A DNA stretch of 64,000 bases from Colivivens sp963594655 (GTDB lineage: Bacteria; Bacteroidota; Bacteroidia; Bacteroidales; Bacteroidaceae): the NCBI GenBank assembly GCA_963594655.1, contig CAVBFD010000005.1, positions 11,644 to 75,643 of the forward strand. The letters are read 5' to 3'. Positions 53,521 through 62,226 of the stretch are shown in pieces. Position numbers and translations under genes: made by a program. The notes under the pieces are model-generated. The model saw nothing but the letters and a program-made list of their open reading frames with translations, ran no database searches and was not told the DNA's origin. The number at the start of each line of letters is the position of its first letter. The stretch's first letter is position 1.

Positions 53521-54776
53521 TGATCGAGCAGCATTTCGTAGATGTCTGTGTAACGGCGCGCTATCCTGTCCTCGCTATAGGTGTTCACCGCCTTGGTGCG
53601 TGACTCGGCGCATAACGCCGGATAGTGTTCCGGGTCGAGACACCACCGTATGCCGTCGGCGAAATCCCGCGCGTTCCTGTACTCCGCCACATAACCGGTC
53701 TTCTTGTGGTCTATCATCTCGGGTATTCCTCCGATATTGAAACCAACGCACGGAGTGCCGCACGTCATGGACTCCATTATGGTGTTCGGGAGGTTCTCCT
53801 GGAGTGAGGGGGTGACGAAGATGTCCACCGCGTTGTATATCTCCACAATCTCACGCTCGTTGCTCACGTAATCCACAGGGAACACATCGAGCGGAATGGT
53901 GTCCTTCACTTTCTTAGAGTCGCCTCCGAGTACCACGACCCCTATATTCTTCGCCATTTCAGGGTCTTCATGGGCTATGATGCCGCACGCCTCGGCGAGA
54001 TACTGGAATCCCTTGTACTCATCGGTGATGCGCCTTGCCCCGAAGAGGAGAAGGTGTTTGTCCTGTGGCAGTCGCCACCTGGACCTCATATCCGTTTTGT
54101 CTATCGGATGGAACTCATGGGTGTTGATGGCGTTGGGTATGTTGGTCACGAACTGCCCCCGTGTGAGCGCACTCTTGTTCGCCAAGTTCGTGATCCACTT
54201 GCTACAGCCCACGAACGCCAGTTTGGCCCCGCTGTACAGCTTGCGTTTCTGCTCGTATACCTTGATGGCAGGGTCACCACCGACACCGCCGTTGGTGATC
54301 ATCCCACACTTGTGGCAGTAGTTCTGGTACTTGGTGCAACTGCCCGCATGGTGGCAGATGCCGGTGAAGTACCACATGTCGTGCATGGTGATGACCACCG
54401 GTTTGCCCGAATGGATAATCTTGCCCAGGTCGTCCATGGAGAGGAAACCCTGGTTTATCCAGTGCAGGTGTATCACGTCCGCCTGCTCGAACACATAGAG
54501 CCGGGTTATGTCGGTGCCTGTGTTGGCTATGTCCACCTGAAACAGGTTGCGCTTGCGGAATCCGTTGGCGACGAAAATGCAGAGCCGCTCCCAGATGAAC
54601 TTCAGTGGGAGCAGGAGCGACGACGGAATGGCGCTGACGGTCATCCTGTCGGTCTGTTTGTCGCGCACAAGCATCTTCGCCTTGACACCGTTGTTCTTCA
54701 AGGCTTCCATCAGACGGTTGGCCGCGATGGCGGCTCCTCCCGTCCTCTCTGATGTGTTGACGATTAAGACTCTCAT
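53517..54776 (-). CDS. Glycosyltransferase family 4
   Basis: 419 residues from MRVLIVNTSERTGGAA. The GT-B fold has the N-terminal acceptor domain with TMHDMWYFTGICHHAG and the C-terminal donor domain with LLFGARRITDEYKG, TPSLQENLPNTIMESMTCGTP (residues about 335-355; E-x7-E motif) and GFNIGGIPEM. A cysteine cluster (CHHAGSCTKYQNYCHKCG, residues about 140-157) is typical of a subgroup in surface polysaccharide loci. The start is placed only 8 bases after the promoter box, giving an almost leaderless mRNA; a start at 54797 would precede the promoter. Confidence 0.92.
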   Translation of the reverse strand: MRVLIVNTSERTGGAAIAANRLMEALKNNGVKAKMLVRDKQTDRMTVSAIPSSLLLPLKFIWERLCIFVANGFRKRNLFQVDIANTGTDITRLYVFEQADVIHLHWINQGFLSMDDLGKIIHSGKPVVITMHDMWYFTGICHHAGSCTKYQNYCHKCGMITNGGVGGDPAIKVYEQKRKLYSGAKLAFVGCSKWITNLANKSALTRGQFVTNIPNAINTHEFHPIDKTDMRSRWRLPQDKHLLLFGARRITDEYKGFQYLAEACGIIAHEDPEMAKNIGVVVLGGDSKKVKDTIPLDVFPVDYVSNEREIVEIYNAVDIFVTPSLQENLPNTIMESMTCGTPCVGFNIGGIPEMIDHKKTGYVAEYRNARDFADGIRWCLDPEHYPALCAESRTKAVNTYSEDRIARRYTDIYEMLLDQ

Positions 54777-54784
54777 TTCGGGTG

Positions 54785-54792
54785 CAAAGGTA
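54785..54792 (-). promoter_or_regulatory. -7 promoter box of the GT4-GT2 pair
   Basis: On the minus strand TACCTTTG, only 8 bases upstream of the ATG at 54776. The next TTTG is 12 bases further up. Confidence 0.6.
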
Positions 54793-54887
54793 CGCAAAAT
54801 TCATCAAAAGAAGGCGGCTGGACGGAATAATTACCAAAAAAGACATAAAAAATGTGCCGTCTGTATCATGTCTGACGATTTATTTAC

Positions 54888-54895
54888 TAACTTTG
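54888..54895 (+). promoter_or_regulatory. -7 promoter box of tRNA-Asn
   Basis: TAACTTTG fits TAnnTTTG and ends 29 bases before the mature tRNA 5' end. It is divergent from the GT4 promoter 95 bases away. Confidence 0.6.
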
Positions 54896-54924
54896 CACCA
54901 CGTAACCGCAGACATGCGGAACAG

Positions 54925-54998
54925 GCTTCAGTAGCTCAGTCGGTTAGAGCACCTGACTGTTAATCAGGGGGTCGTTGGTTCAAGCCCATCCTGAAGCG
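54925..54998 (+). tRNA. tRNA-Asn (anticodon GTT)
   Basis: 74 bases. Acceptor stem GCTTCAG (54925-54931) pairs perfectly with CTGAAGC (54991-54997); discriminator G. The D-arm holds AGCTCAGTCGGTTAGAGC. The anticodon stem CCTGA/TCAGG encloses CTGTTAA with GTT at 54959-54961. The T-loop is TTCAAGC; its 5-bp stem (GTTGG/CCATC) has one T-T mismatch. CCA is not encoded. It is the only tRNA in the window. Confidence 0.95.
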
Positions 54999-55000
54999 CG

Positions 55001-55030
55001 AATCCACTGCCGGAGGGCAGTGGATTTTGG
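55001..55030 (+). terminator. Hairpin terminator between tRNA-Asn and comEC
   Basis: An 11-bp perfect stem (AATCCACTGCC at 55001-55011 with GGCAGTGGATT at 55016-55026, loop GGAG) begins 3 bases after the tRNA and is followed by TTGG. The T-tract is short, so read-through into comEC is plausible. Confidence 0.7.
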
Positions 55031-55048
55031 TTGACAACAATTATAGGA

Positions 55049-56515
55049 ATGAGTTACATCCTTCTCTACATCATCTGTGGCATATACGTCACTGACAGGC
55101 TTGCAGGTATTGTCAGTTGGACTCTCCCGGGACTGGCGATTGTAATGTGCGTGCTGTTTCTTGCCATGTGCGTGGTCCACCATTACCGTGCCTTACTCGC
55201 ATTCCCTGTTGCCGTGGCACTCTTCTCCCTTGTGTTCGGGTCAGCCATATATATAATAAGGTATGACGGTGTGCGCCATGCCGTGCCTATGGATGTGGAA
55301 TCGGTCTGCGGCGAGGTAGTGGAGACACCAAAGAAAAAGACGAGGACCGAGGCGGTGAAGATACGTACGGACAGGGGTGCTGTCGTACTGTGTTACCTCG
55401 CGTCGGCTGACAGCTTGGAGATTGGTGACAGTATCCGTGCCGCCACTCCCTATGGACTGTCGCCCACCTGTGCGCTGGACAATCAGGACACGGTGTTCGC
55501 AGGTTACTACAGTTACTTGTTCTACCAAGGGGTGTCCGCCACTTGTTATGTGCCTGAGGGGTCGTGGCGACTGACAGGCAGGGGCGGCAGTGGAGTCTTC
55601 TCACGGTTGCGGTCGTTGCAGAACCAAATCAGTGACAGGTACGACCACGCCGGGTTCACAGGGAATGAGGGGGCGGTCATCAGGGCGATGACCGTGGGCG
55701 ACCAGCAGGGCATGTCGAAACAGTTGAGGCTCCAGTTCTCCAGTGCCGGAGTGAGTCATGTGCTTGCCCTCTCCGGTTTCCACCTTTCAGTAATCTACAT
55801 GATACTGGACTTCTTCGTCCTCTCAGTCTTTGTGTCTGTATGGTGGAGACGAGTGGCTACCTTGTTGGCCATTGCCTGTATCGCCGCTTATGTGATGATG
55901 GTGGGCGCGCCTCCCTCGCTTGTGAGGGCGGCCGTCATGTATTCGATAATGCTGCTGACCCGGATGTTCTACCGTACTGTTATGTCGCTGGACTCACTGG
56001 TGTTCTCAGCCACGGTCATGCTGATTGTAGACCCACTGCTGCTTTTCAGTGTGAGTTTCCAGTTGTCCTTCCTTTCCATGTTCGGACTAATCACGGTCAG
56101 TAGGGTTGTCTACAGCATGATGAAAACAAGTAACATTATACTGAGGAAAATCCTGTCGAGTGTGTCGTCCACCGTGATATGCAGTGTCTTCACCTTTCCG
56201 TTGGTGGGCTATTACTTTGGAATCATACCCACACTGTCCGTCGTAAGCAACCTGTTGGTGTGCCTGTTGGCTACGGCACTGATGTTCATCGCCGCCGCAT
56301 GGTGGCTGTGCTTCTTCTCCGCCACTTTGCAGTCGTGCCTCGGGTGGCTACTCATGTCGGTGTCTTCACTTATCACCTTTATCACGGAACACATAGCATC
56401 GGTGGATTGGGCTACGATAGAGTGGCGGCCCGACAGGTTGGGTGTGTTCCTGTGCTACGCCTCGCTGGTGGTTGTGTGGCAGTTGCTTCGCCGCGTCAAT
56501 CCGCATGTAGCATAG
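55049..56515 (+). CDS. comEC: ComEC/Rec2 family DNA-uptake channel protein, short form
   Basis: 488 residues from MSYILLYIICGIYVTD (ATG preceded by TAGGA); a TTG 18 bases upstream is less likely. Two N-terminal membrane helices flank a DUF4131-like soluble segment (about 65-190, VCGEVVETPKKKTRTEAV). The competence domain follows with AGVSHVLALSGFHLSVIY (the His-containing family motif), GAPPSLVRAAVMY and about eight helices. The C-terminal metallo-beta-lactamase domain of full ComEC is absent, as in many Bacteroidetes members. It would pass single-stranded DNA through the inner membrane. No promoter box is seen; it may depend on the tRNA promoter. Its 3' end overlaps convergent ybeY by 20 bases. 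Confidence 0.9.
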   Translation: MSYILLYIICGIYVTDRLAGIVSWTLPGLAIVMCVLFLAMCVVHHYRALLAFPVAVALFSLVFGSAIYIIRYDGVRHAVPMDVESVCGEVVETPKKKTRTEAVKIRTDRGAVVLCYLASADSLEIGDSIRAATPYGLSPTCALDNQDTVFAGYYSYLFYQGVSATCYVPEGSWRLTGRGGSGVFSRLRSLQNQISDRYDHAGFTGNEGAVIRAMTVGDQQGMSKQLRLQFSSAGVSHVLALSGFHLSVIYMILDFFVLSVFVSVWWRRVATLLAIACIAAYVMMVGAPPSLVRAAVMYSIMLLTRMFYRTVMSLDSLVFSATVMLIVDPLLLFSVSFQLSFLSMFGLITVSRVVYSMMKTSNIILRKILSSVSSTVICSVFTFPLVGYYFGIIPTLSVVSNLLVCLLATALMFIAAAWWLCFFSATLQSCLGWLLMSVSSLITFITEHIASVDWATIEWRPDRLGVFLCYASLVVVWQLLRRVNPHVA

Positions 56516-56915
56516 CCAGGGCGGTGTTCTCGGCAGCCTCCATCACCTCACGCTCACCCGGTCCCTTGTCGTTGATGCCACAAAGGTGCAGGATGCCGTG
56601 GATGATTACCCGGTGGAGTTCCTCCCTGTAGTCCGTCCGCTGTTGGTTGGCGTTGGAGGCCACCGTGTCGAGACTGATGAAGAGGTCACCGCTTATGGTA
56701 TGCCCGGTGGAGTAGTCGAACGTGATGATGTCAGTGTAGTAGTCGTGCTGGAGATACTGGCGGTTGACCTCCAGTATCTTCCCGTCGTTACAGAATATAT
56801 AGGCGATGTCGCCTGTCCGTCTGCCGTATGTGCGCGCCACGGCTTTTATCCATGCGGTTATCTCCGCAGGGTTGATGTCGGGCAGGGCAACTCCGTCACT
56901 TTGAAAGCTTATCAT
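56496..56915 (-). CDS. ybeY: Endoribonuclease YbeY (16S rRNA maturation)
   Basis: 139 residues, the usual length. DYYTDIITFDYSTG is the family's central segment and HRVIIHGILHLCGINDKGP carries two of the zinc histidines; the third ligand position is replaced by the INDKGPGE form usual in Bacteroidetes. It matures the 3' end of 16S rRNA and takes part in ribosome quality control. The start lies 20 bases inside the protease gene upstream, so translation is coupled. The 3' end overlaps comEC on the other strand. Confidence 0.95.
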   Translation of the reverse strand: MISFQSDGVALPDINPAEITAWIKAVARTYGRRTGDIAYIFCNDGKILEVNRQYLQHDYYTDIITFDYSTGHTISGDLFISLDTVASNANQQRTDYREELHRVIIHGILHLCGINDKGPGEREVMEAAENTALAMLHAD

Positions 56916-58494
56916 AGAAATCCTCTTCCTTTATAGTGGCAACGCCCTTGTTGTAGATTTCGTTGGCGTTGTTGTAAATCTGGTAGTAGTTGTTCATGTC
57001 CCACACGTTGCGCGCTATCAGTGCCTTCAACTGTAGTTTCAGCATCGGGTAGGTGCGCTCAAGCATGGAGTCCGTATACTCGATGTTTGCTTTCTTCGCG
57101 AAGTCGAGGAGGAGGTCTGTCACGTCGTCCCCCACCTCATATGAGGCGCGGTAGTCCTCGAAGTCCTTGTACGCCTTCTTTATCTTCTTGCTGTTCTTCT
57201 CCGTGTATTTCAGACAGGTCTGTATGATACAGCTCTTGGCGGACAACTCACGGTGGAGCGGTGTGTACAGGGTGGTGTCGAGCGGCACATACACGTCGGG
57301 CATGATTCCACCGCCTCCGTAGACCGTGCGCCCGGTCTTCAGTGTGAGGTATTTCAGTGAGTCGGCGAAATGGATACTGTCGGGGTTGGTCAACTCGCCT
57401 GTCTTCAGGCGTTCCAGCATGTCTTTGTTGTAGTCCTCGCTCTTGCCCTTCTCATAGGGTTTCTGTATGCAGCGGCCCGAAGGACTGTAGTAGTGGGCTG
57501 TGGTGAGACGGATCATGGACCCGTCGGGCAGGTCGATGGGACGTTGTACCAGTCCCTTGCCGAACGACCTCCGTCCGATGACCAGTCCACGGTCGTTGTC
57601 CTGTATGGCTCCCGACACGATTTCCGCCGCGGAGGCGGTGTAACTGTCGATAAGCACCACCACCCGTCCGGTCTTGAACATACCGTGGCCGTCAGCCCGG
57701 TATTCCCTCCGCTGCATAGCCCTCCCCTCGGTGAACACGATGAGGTCGCCCTTGTCGAGAAACTCGTTGCTCACCTCGATGGCTGCCTGGAGGTAACCGC
57801 CGCTGTTCGACTGCAGGTCAAGCACGAGGTCGGTCATTCCCAAGTCCTTCAACTTCTGTAAGGATCCGGAGAACTCCTGTGGGGTGGTCGCCCCGAAACT
57901 GGTGATGCGCACGTACCCGGTAGTGGAGTCAATCATGTATGTGGCGTCGATGGAGTATACAGGTATCTTGCCGCGGGTCACGGTGAACTGGTGCAGACCC
58001 TTGACCCCCTCGCGCATGATTTCCAACCTTACCTTCGATCCTTTCGGTCCGCGCAACTTGCGCTTGATGTCGTCGGTGGTCAGTTTCTGTCCCGCTATGG
58101 AGGTGTCGTTGACGGTGATGATACGGTCTCCGGCGAGGATGCCCACCTTCTCCGAAGGGCCGTCGCTCACGGGCTGTACCACCACCAGGGTGTCCTCCAC
58201 CATATTGTACTGTACTCCGATGCCCTCGAAGTTGCCTTCGAGCGGTTCGGTCAGTGCCTTCACGTCCTTTGCAGGTGTGTACACCGAATGGGGGTCGAGC
58301 TGCTTCAACATTCCGTTGATGGCATCCTCCACCACCTTGTTCTCATCCACACTGTCCACGTATATCTGGTTGATGGCAGACTCCACCAGCAGCAGTTTGT
58401 GAAGTGGACTGTTGCCGAACTGGTTGCTTGTGTTCTGTGCCGTCACGGTCAACGCCGTGGTCAGGGCGACGGCCGCCAGTGATATCCTTTTCAT
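56896..58494 (-). CDS. C-terminal processing peptidase, S41 family
   Basis: 532 residues with signal peptide (MKRISLAAVALTTALTVTAQ). A PDZ domain lies at about 85-170 (GIGVQYNMVEDTLVVVQPV, GILAGDRIITVNDTSI). The protease domain has GYVRITSFGATT, VLDLQSNSGGYLQAAIE, the catalytic serine in DSYTASAAEIVSGA and the lysine in RRSFGKGLVQ. A helical C-terminal region follows. It acts in the periplasm and trims or degrades exported proteins. It lies 4 bases after coaD and overlaps ybeY by 20. Confidence 0.95.
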   Translation of the reverse strand: MKRISLAAVALTTALTVTAQNTSNQFGNSPLHKLLLVESAINQIYVDSVDENKVVEDAINGMLKQLDPHSVYTPAKDVKALTEPLEGNFEGIGVQYNMVEDTLVVVQPVSDGPSEKVGILAGDRIITVNDTSIAGQKLTTDDIKRKLRGPKGSKVRLEIMREGVKGLHQFTVTRGKIPVYSIDATYMIDSTTGYVRITSFGATTPQEFSGSLQKLKDLGMTDLVLDLQSNSGGYLQAAIEVSNEFLDKGDLIVFTEGRAMQRREYRADGHGMFKTGRVVVLIDSYTASAAEIVSGAIQDNDRGLVIGRRSFGKGLVQRPIDLPDGSMIRLTTAHYYSPSGRCIQKPYEKGKSEDYNKDMLERLKTGELTNPDSIHFADSLKYLTLKTGRTVYGGGGIMPDVYVPLDTTLYTPLHRELSAKSCIIQTCLKYTEKNSKKIKKAYKDFEDYRASYEVGDDVTDLLLDFAKKANIEYTDSMLERTYPMLKLQLKALIARNVWDMNNYYQIYNNANEIYNKGVATIKEEDFYDKLSK

Positions 58495-58498
58495 ATAG

Positions 58499-58960
58499 TC
58501 AGTCTTTCTTTATGTCTATGGTTGCCGGGAGGAAACGGCTCACGTCCTTCCCGTAGTGTATCAGTTCGCGTACTATACTGGAACTGACGCACGAGTATCT
58601 CTCTTCGGTGATCAGCAACAGGGTCTCGATGCCTGTAAGCTGGCGGTTCACCTCCGCTATCTGTCTCTCGTACTCAAAGTCCTTGCAGTCTCTCACCCCG
58701 CGCAGGAGGCATGTAGCTCCCACCTCCCGGGCGAAGTCCACTGTCAGTCCCCCGTAGCTCATCACCCTCACCCGAGGCTCGTCGGCATAAATCCTTCGGA
58801 TATAGTCCAACCGGAAGTCCAGTGGGAACATGCTCTTCTTCCCCTCGTTTGTCCCGATGGCAATGACCGTCTCGTCGGCGAGACAGAGTGAACGGTCAAC
58901 CACCGACTTGTGTCCGAGGGTGAAGGGGTCGAAACTTCCAGCGAACAACAGTCGTCTCAT
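58499..58960 (-). CDS. coaD: Phosphopantetheine adenylyltransferase
   Basis: 153 residues. The nucleotidyltransferase motif is GSFDPFTLGHKSVVDR, and LLRGVRDCKDFEYE and TEERYSCVSSSIVREL complete the active site (normally ISSSLVRE). It transfers AMP to 4'-phosphopantetheine, the penultimate step of coenzyme A synthesis. The start overlaps the parE stop by 4 bases. Confidence 0.96.
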   Translation of the reverse strand: MRRLLFAGSFDPFTLGHKSVVDRSLCLADETVIAIGTNEGKKSMFPLDFRLDYIRRIYADEPRVRVMSYGGLTVDFAREVGATCLLRGVRDCKDFEYERQIAEVNRQLTGIETLLLITEERYSCVSSSIVRELIHYGKDVSRFLPATIDIKKD

Positions 58961-60933
58961 TCTTCCTCCTCCTCTGCCATTTCGGTGTCCGCCTCCGGCT
59001 TGTCCTCCTCTATCACCAGGTTGTTGATGATGAAGTTCTGCCTCTCTATGGTGTTCTTGCCCATGTAGTATTCGAGCAGTTCCTGCACCTTGTCCGTCTT
59101 CTTCAGGGTCACCTGCTCCAGTCGCATGTCGTCGCCGATGAAGTTCCTGAACTCCTCGGGCGAAATCTCTCCGAGTCCTTTGAAGCGTGTGATTTCCGGG
59201 TCGGGACTCAACGACTGTATGGCGTTCTGCCGTTCCTCCTCCGAGTAGCAGTAGAGGGTCACGAAGTCGCTCTTGTCGTCCGCCTTGCCCTTGCCCAACT
59301 GTTCCAGTACCGCTTTCTTAATCTTCTTCTTGCGGTTGCGCACACGGAAGAGCGGGGTCTGTAGGATGTACACGTGTCCCTTCCTTATCAGTTCGGGGAA
59401 GAACTGGAGGAAGAAGGTAATCATCAGCAGACGGATGTGCATACCGTCGACATCCGCATCGGTGGCAACAATCACCTTGTTGTACCGCAGTCCGTCGATT
59501 CCGTCCTCTATGTTGAGCGCGGCCTGCAGGAGGTTGAACTCCTCGTTCTCGTACACTATCTTCTTTGTCAGTCCGTACGCGTTGAGCGGTTTTCCTCTGA
59601 GTGAGAACACCGCCTGTGTCTCCACGTCACGGCTTTTCGTGATACTTCCACTGGCTGAGTCGCCCTCGGTGATGAAGATGCAGCTGTCCTCCTTCCTGTC
59701 GCCCTTGGTGTCGTTCAGGTGAACCCTACAGTCACGCAGCTTCCTGTTGTGCAGGTTGGCTTTCTTGGCACGCTCGCGCGCCAGTTTGGTGACACCTGCT
59801 ATGGCCTTGCGGTCGCGCTCGCTCTCCTGTATCTTCTGCTGAATCGTCTCCGCCACGTCCAAGTGCTTGTGGAGGTAGTTGTCCACCTCGGTCTTCACGA
59901 AGTCACCGACAAACTTGTTGACACTGACCCCACCGTTGGGCTCCATGGTCAGTGAACCCAGTTTTATTTTCGTCTGGCTCTCGAACTGTGGCTCCTGTAT
60001 GTTGATTGCGATGGCCGCCACGATACCGTTGCGAATGTCGGCGTACTCGTAGTTCTTGTTGAAGAACTCCTTGATGGTACGCGCTATATGTTCCTTGAAC
60101 GCACTCTGGTGAGTTCCACCCTGGGTGGTGTGCTGACCGTTCACGAACGAGTGGTACTCCTCGCCGTACTGTTGGTTGGTGTGCGTGAAGGCAATCTCGA
60201 TGTCCTCGCCTTTGAGGTGTATGATGTCGTAGAGGGGGGTGGTGTCCATCGTGTCGATGAGCAGGTCTTTCAGTCCGTTGCGGCTGAGTATGCGCCGTCC
60301 GTTGTAGTGGATCTCCAGTCCGGTGTTCAGGTACGTGTAGTTGCGGAGCATGGTCTCCACGAACTCGGTGCGGAACTGGTAGCCCATGAAGAGGGTGTCG
60401 TCGGGTTCAAAGTATACGAACGTGCCGGACTCCTCCTGCGACGCCTCTGTCTTGTCGCCAGTGAGTATGCCACGCTGGAACGTCACCTCCCTCACCTTGC
60501 CGTCACGGTAACTCCGTACGGTGAAGTTGGAACTGAGCGCGTTGACCGCCTTGGTTCCCACACCGTTCAGTCCGACACTCTTCTTGAACGCCTTGGAGTC
60601 GTACTTGCCTCCTGTGTTGAGCATACTGACCGCCTCCACCAGTTTTCCCTGTGGGATTCCGCGTCCGAAGTCACGCACGCTCACCGACTTCCCCTCGGTG
60701 ATGTCCACCTCGATGCGCTTGCCGGCGTTCATCTTGAACTCATCGATGGAGTTGTCGATAATCTCCTTCAGCAGCACGTAGATGCCGTCCTCCTCGTGCG
60801 TTCCGTCACCAAGTCGGCCTATGTACATGCCGGGTCGGGTGCGCACATGATCCATGTCGCTCAGATGGCGTATGTTGTCGTCGGTGTACTCCACCTGTTC
60901 CGTGTATTCCTTTTCTTCTGTATCTGTTGCCAT
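58957..60933 (-). CDS. parE: DNA topoisomerase IV subunit B
   Basis: 658 residues. GHKL ATPase motifs: LLKEIIDNSIDEF, RDFGRGIP, SVGLNGVGTKAVNAL and the QTK loop ESQTKIKLG. The Toprim domain has FITEGDSASG and VIVATDADVDGMHIR; KGLGEISPEEFRNF is near the C-terminus, followed by an acidic tail. Absence of the long GyrB-type insertion and the form of the transducer support ParE over GyrB. parC is not in the window. It decatenates daughter chromosomes with ParC. Start is 42 bases after the upstream GNAT-like gene. Confidence 0.92.
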   Translation of the reverse strand: MATDTEEKEYTEQVEYTDDNIRHLSDMDHVRTRPGMYIGRLGDGTHEEDGIYVLLKEIIDNSIDEFKMNAGKRIEVDITEGKSVSVRDFGRGIPQGKLVEAVSMLNTGGKYDSKAFKKSVGLNGVGTKAVNALSSNFTVRSYRDGKVREVTFQRGILTGDKTEASQEESGTFVYFEPDDTLFMGYQFRTEFVETMLRNYTYLNTGLEIHYNGRRILSRNGLKDLLIDTMDTTPLYDIIHLKGEDIEIAFTHTNQQYGEEYHSFVNGQHTTQGGTHQSAFKEHIARTIKEFFNKNYEYADIRNGIVAAIAINIQEPQFESQTKIKLGSLTMEPNGGVSVNKFVGDFVKTEVDNYLHKHLDVAETIQQKIQESERDRKAIAGVTKLARERAKKANLHNRKLRDCRVHLNDTKGDRKEDSCIFITEGDSASGSITKSRDVETQAVFSLRGKPLNAYGLTKKIVYENEEFNLLQAALNIEDGIDGLRYNKVIVATDADVDGMHIRLLMITFFLQFFPELIRKGHVYILQTPLFRVRNRKKKIKKAVLEQLGKGKADDKSDFVTLYCYSEEERQNAIQSLSPDPEITRFKGLGEISPEEFRNFIGDDMRLEQVTLKKTDKVQELLEYYMGKNTIERQNFIINNLVIEEDKPEADTEMAEEEEE

Positions 60934-60975
60934 TCCAGTCCTTTCCTGCTTTCGGGTTCTTTCGGGTTATGTGTG

Positions 60976-62112
60976 TCAGAGGGGTTTACTGAAGCATCTC
61001 CTACGCTTGTGCTGTCTGCGGTCGAAGTAGACCCACTGCGACTGCACCTTGTTGTTGGTCTCCAACTCGGGGTTGGTCTCGACGTACTTGTAGCCCTCCT
61101 CGATGTAGTTGGGCAGAAGGTCGTAGAAGAGTACCGCGTTGATGCCCTTCCCTTGGTATTCGGGCAGGATGCCCACCAACATCAGGTCGAGCGTGTCGGG
61201 CTTCTTCCATTTCAGTGCCTTCAGCAGGTGGAACCAGCCGAAGGGGAACAACTTGCCTTTCGCCTTCTGAAGTGCCTTTGAGAGTGAGGGCATGGAGATG
61301 CCCACGCAGATGAGCTTGCCGTTGGAGTCCGTGATGAGCGACACCAGTTTGAGGTCGATGAACGGCAGATAGATCTTCACGTACTGGTCAATCTGCCTGT
61401 CGCTGAGTTCGGAGTAGCCGAACAGCGGTTTGAACGCCTCGTTGATTACCCGGAATATCTCCTTGCCGTAGTCCTTGCGCAGTTTGTTTCTGGAGGTGTA
61501 TCTCTTTATCTGAAGTCCGTACTTCTCGATGACTATCCTCGCTATGCGGTCCAGTCTCTCCGGCATCCCGGTCTCCCTTGGCACGGTCATCAGCAGTTCC
61601 ACCCAGTCAGCCTCCTTCACGAAGCCCAACGCCTCGATATGTTTCGGGTAGTAGGGGTAGTTGTAGATGGTGGCGTTGGTACTCAGTTCCTCGAATCCTT
61701 CGATGAGCATTCCCTCAGCGTCCATGTCCGTGAATCCCAACGGTCCTTGGATGGAACTCATTCCCTTGCTCTTTCCCCAGGCTTCCACTGCCTCAATCAG
61801 AGCCTTACTGACCTCCATGTCATCGATGAAATCGATATACCCGAAGCGCACTGTCTTCAGTTCCCACCGTTTGTTCGCCTTGTGGTTGATGATGCCTGCC
61901 ACCCTGCCCACAACCTGGCTGTCCTTGTACGCAAGGTAATACACCGCCTCGCAGAACTCCATGGCGGGATTCTTGTCCGAGAAGGTCTCAAGCATGTCCT
62001 CGTAGATGTCCGGCACGGAGTAGGGATTGTCCTTGTACAGTTCGTAGTTGAAACGGATGAACCTCTTCAAGTCCTTCTTCGTCGTCACCGGTCTTATTTC
62101 AATTTTACTCAT
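60976..62112 (-). CDS. GNAT-fold protein of unknown substrate
   Basis: 378 residues. The N-terminal half (about 1-180) has a GNAT-like layout (EAVYYLAYKDSQVVGRVAGI, GYIDFIDDMEVSKALIEA, GKSKGMSSIQGPLGFTD). The C-terminal half (about 185-378) has a second one with VGILPEYQGKGINAVLFYD, the acetyl-CoA binding pattern. The arrangement matches a widespread bacterial family annotated only as N-acetyltransferase-like. No signal peptide. It is the first gene of the operon with parE, coaD, ctp and ybeY; no functional link is evident. Confidence 0.8.
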   Translation of the reverse strand: MSKIEIRPVTTKKDLKRFIRFNYELYKDNPYSVPDIYEDMLETFSDKNPAMEFCEAVYYLAYKDSQVVGRVAGIINHKANKRWELKTVRFGYIDFIDDMEVSKALIEAVEAWGKSKGMSSIQGPLGFTDMDAEGMLIEGFEELSTNATIYNYPYYPKHIEALGFVKEADWVELLMTVPRETGMPERLDRIARIVIEKYGLQIKRYTSRNKLRKDYGKEIFRVINEAFKPLFGYSELSDRQIDQYVKIYLPFIDLKLVSLITDSNGKLICVGISMPSLSKALQKAKGKLFPFGWFHLLKALKWKKPDTLDLMLVGILPEYQGKGINAVLFYDLLPNYIEEGYKYVETNPELETNNKVQSQWVYFDRRQHKRRRCFSKPL

Positions 62113-62132
62113 CTTCTTAGCAAATTATTATG

Positions 62133-62140
62133 CAAAGATA
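62133..62140 (-). promoter_or_regulatory. -7 promoter box of the GNAT-parE-coaD-ctp-ybeY operon
   Basis: On the minus strand TATCTTTG fits TAnnTTTG and ends 20 bases before the ATG at 62112. The nearest TTTG upstream is only 10 bases away. Confidence 0.6.
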
Positions 62141-62226
62141 CGAATAAAATCAAAGCCGGACACTCCTTTGATGTTTATTAACTACAGAAGATGCGCCATC
62201 AACTGTTCAGCCAATCATAACTTTGG

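Noticed and set aside
60088..61281. Plus-strand frame of 397 codons opposite parE and the GNAT-like gene
   Set aside because: Spans two unrelated real genes on the other strand and has low-complexity Val/Leu/His content.
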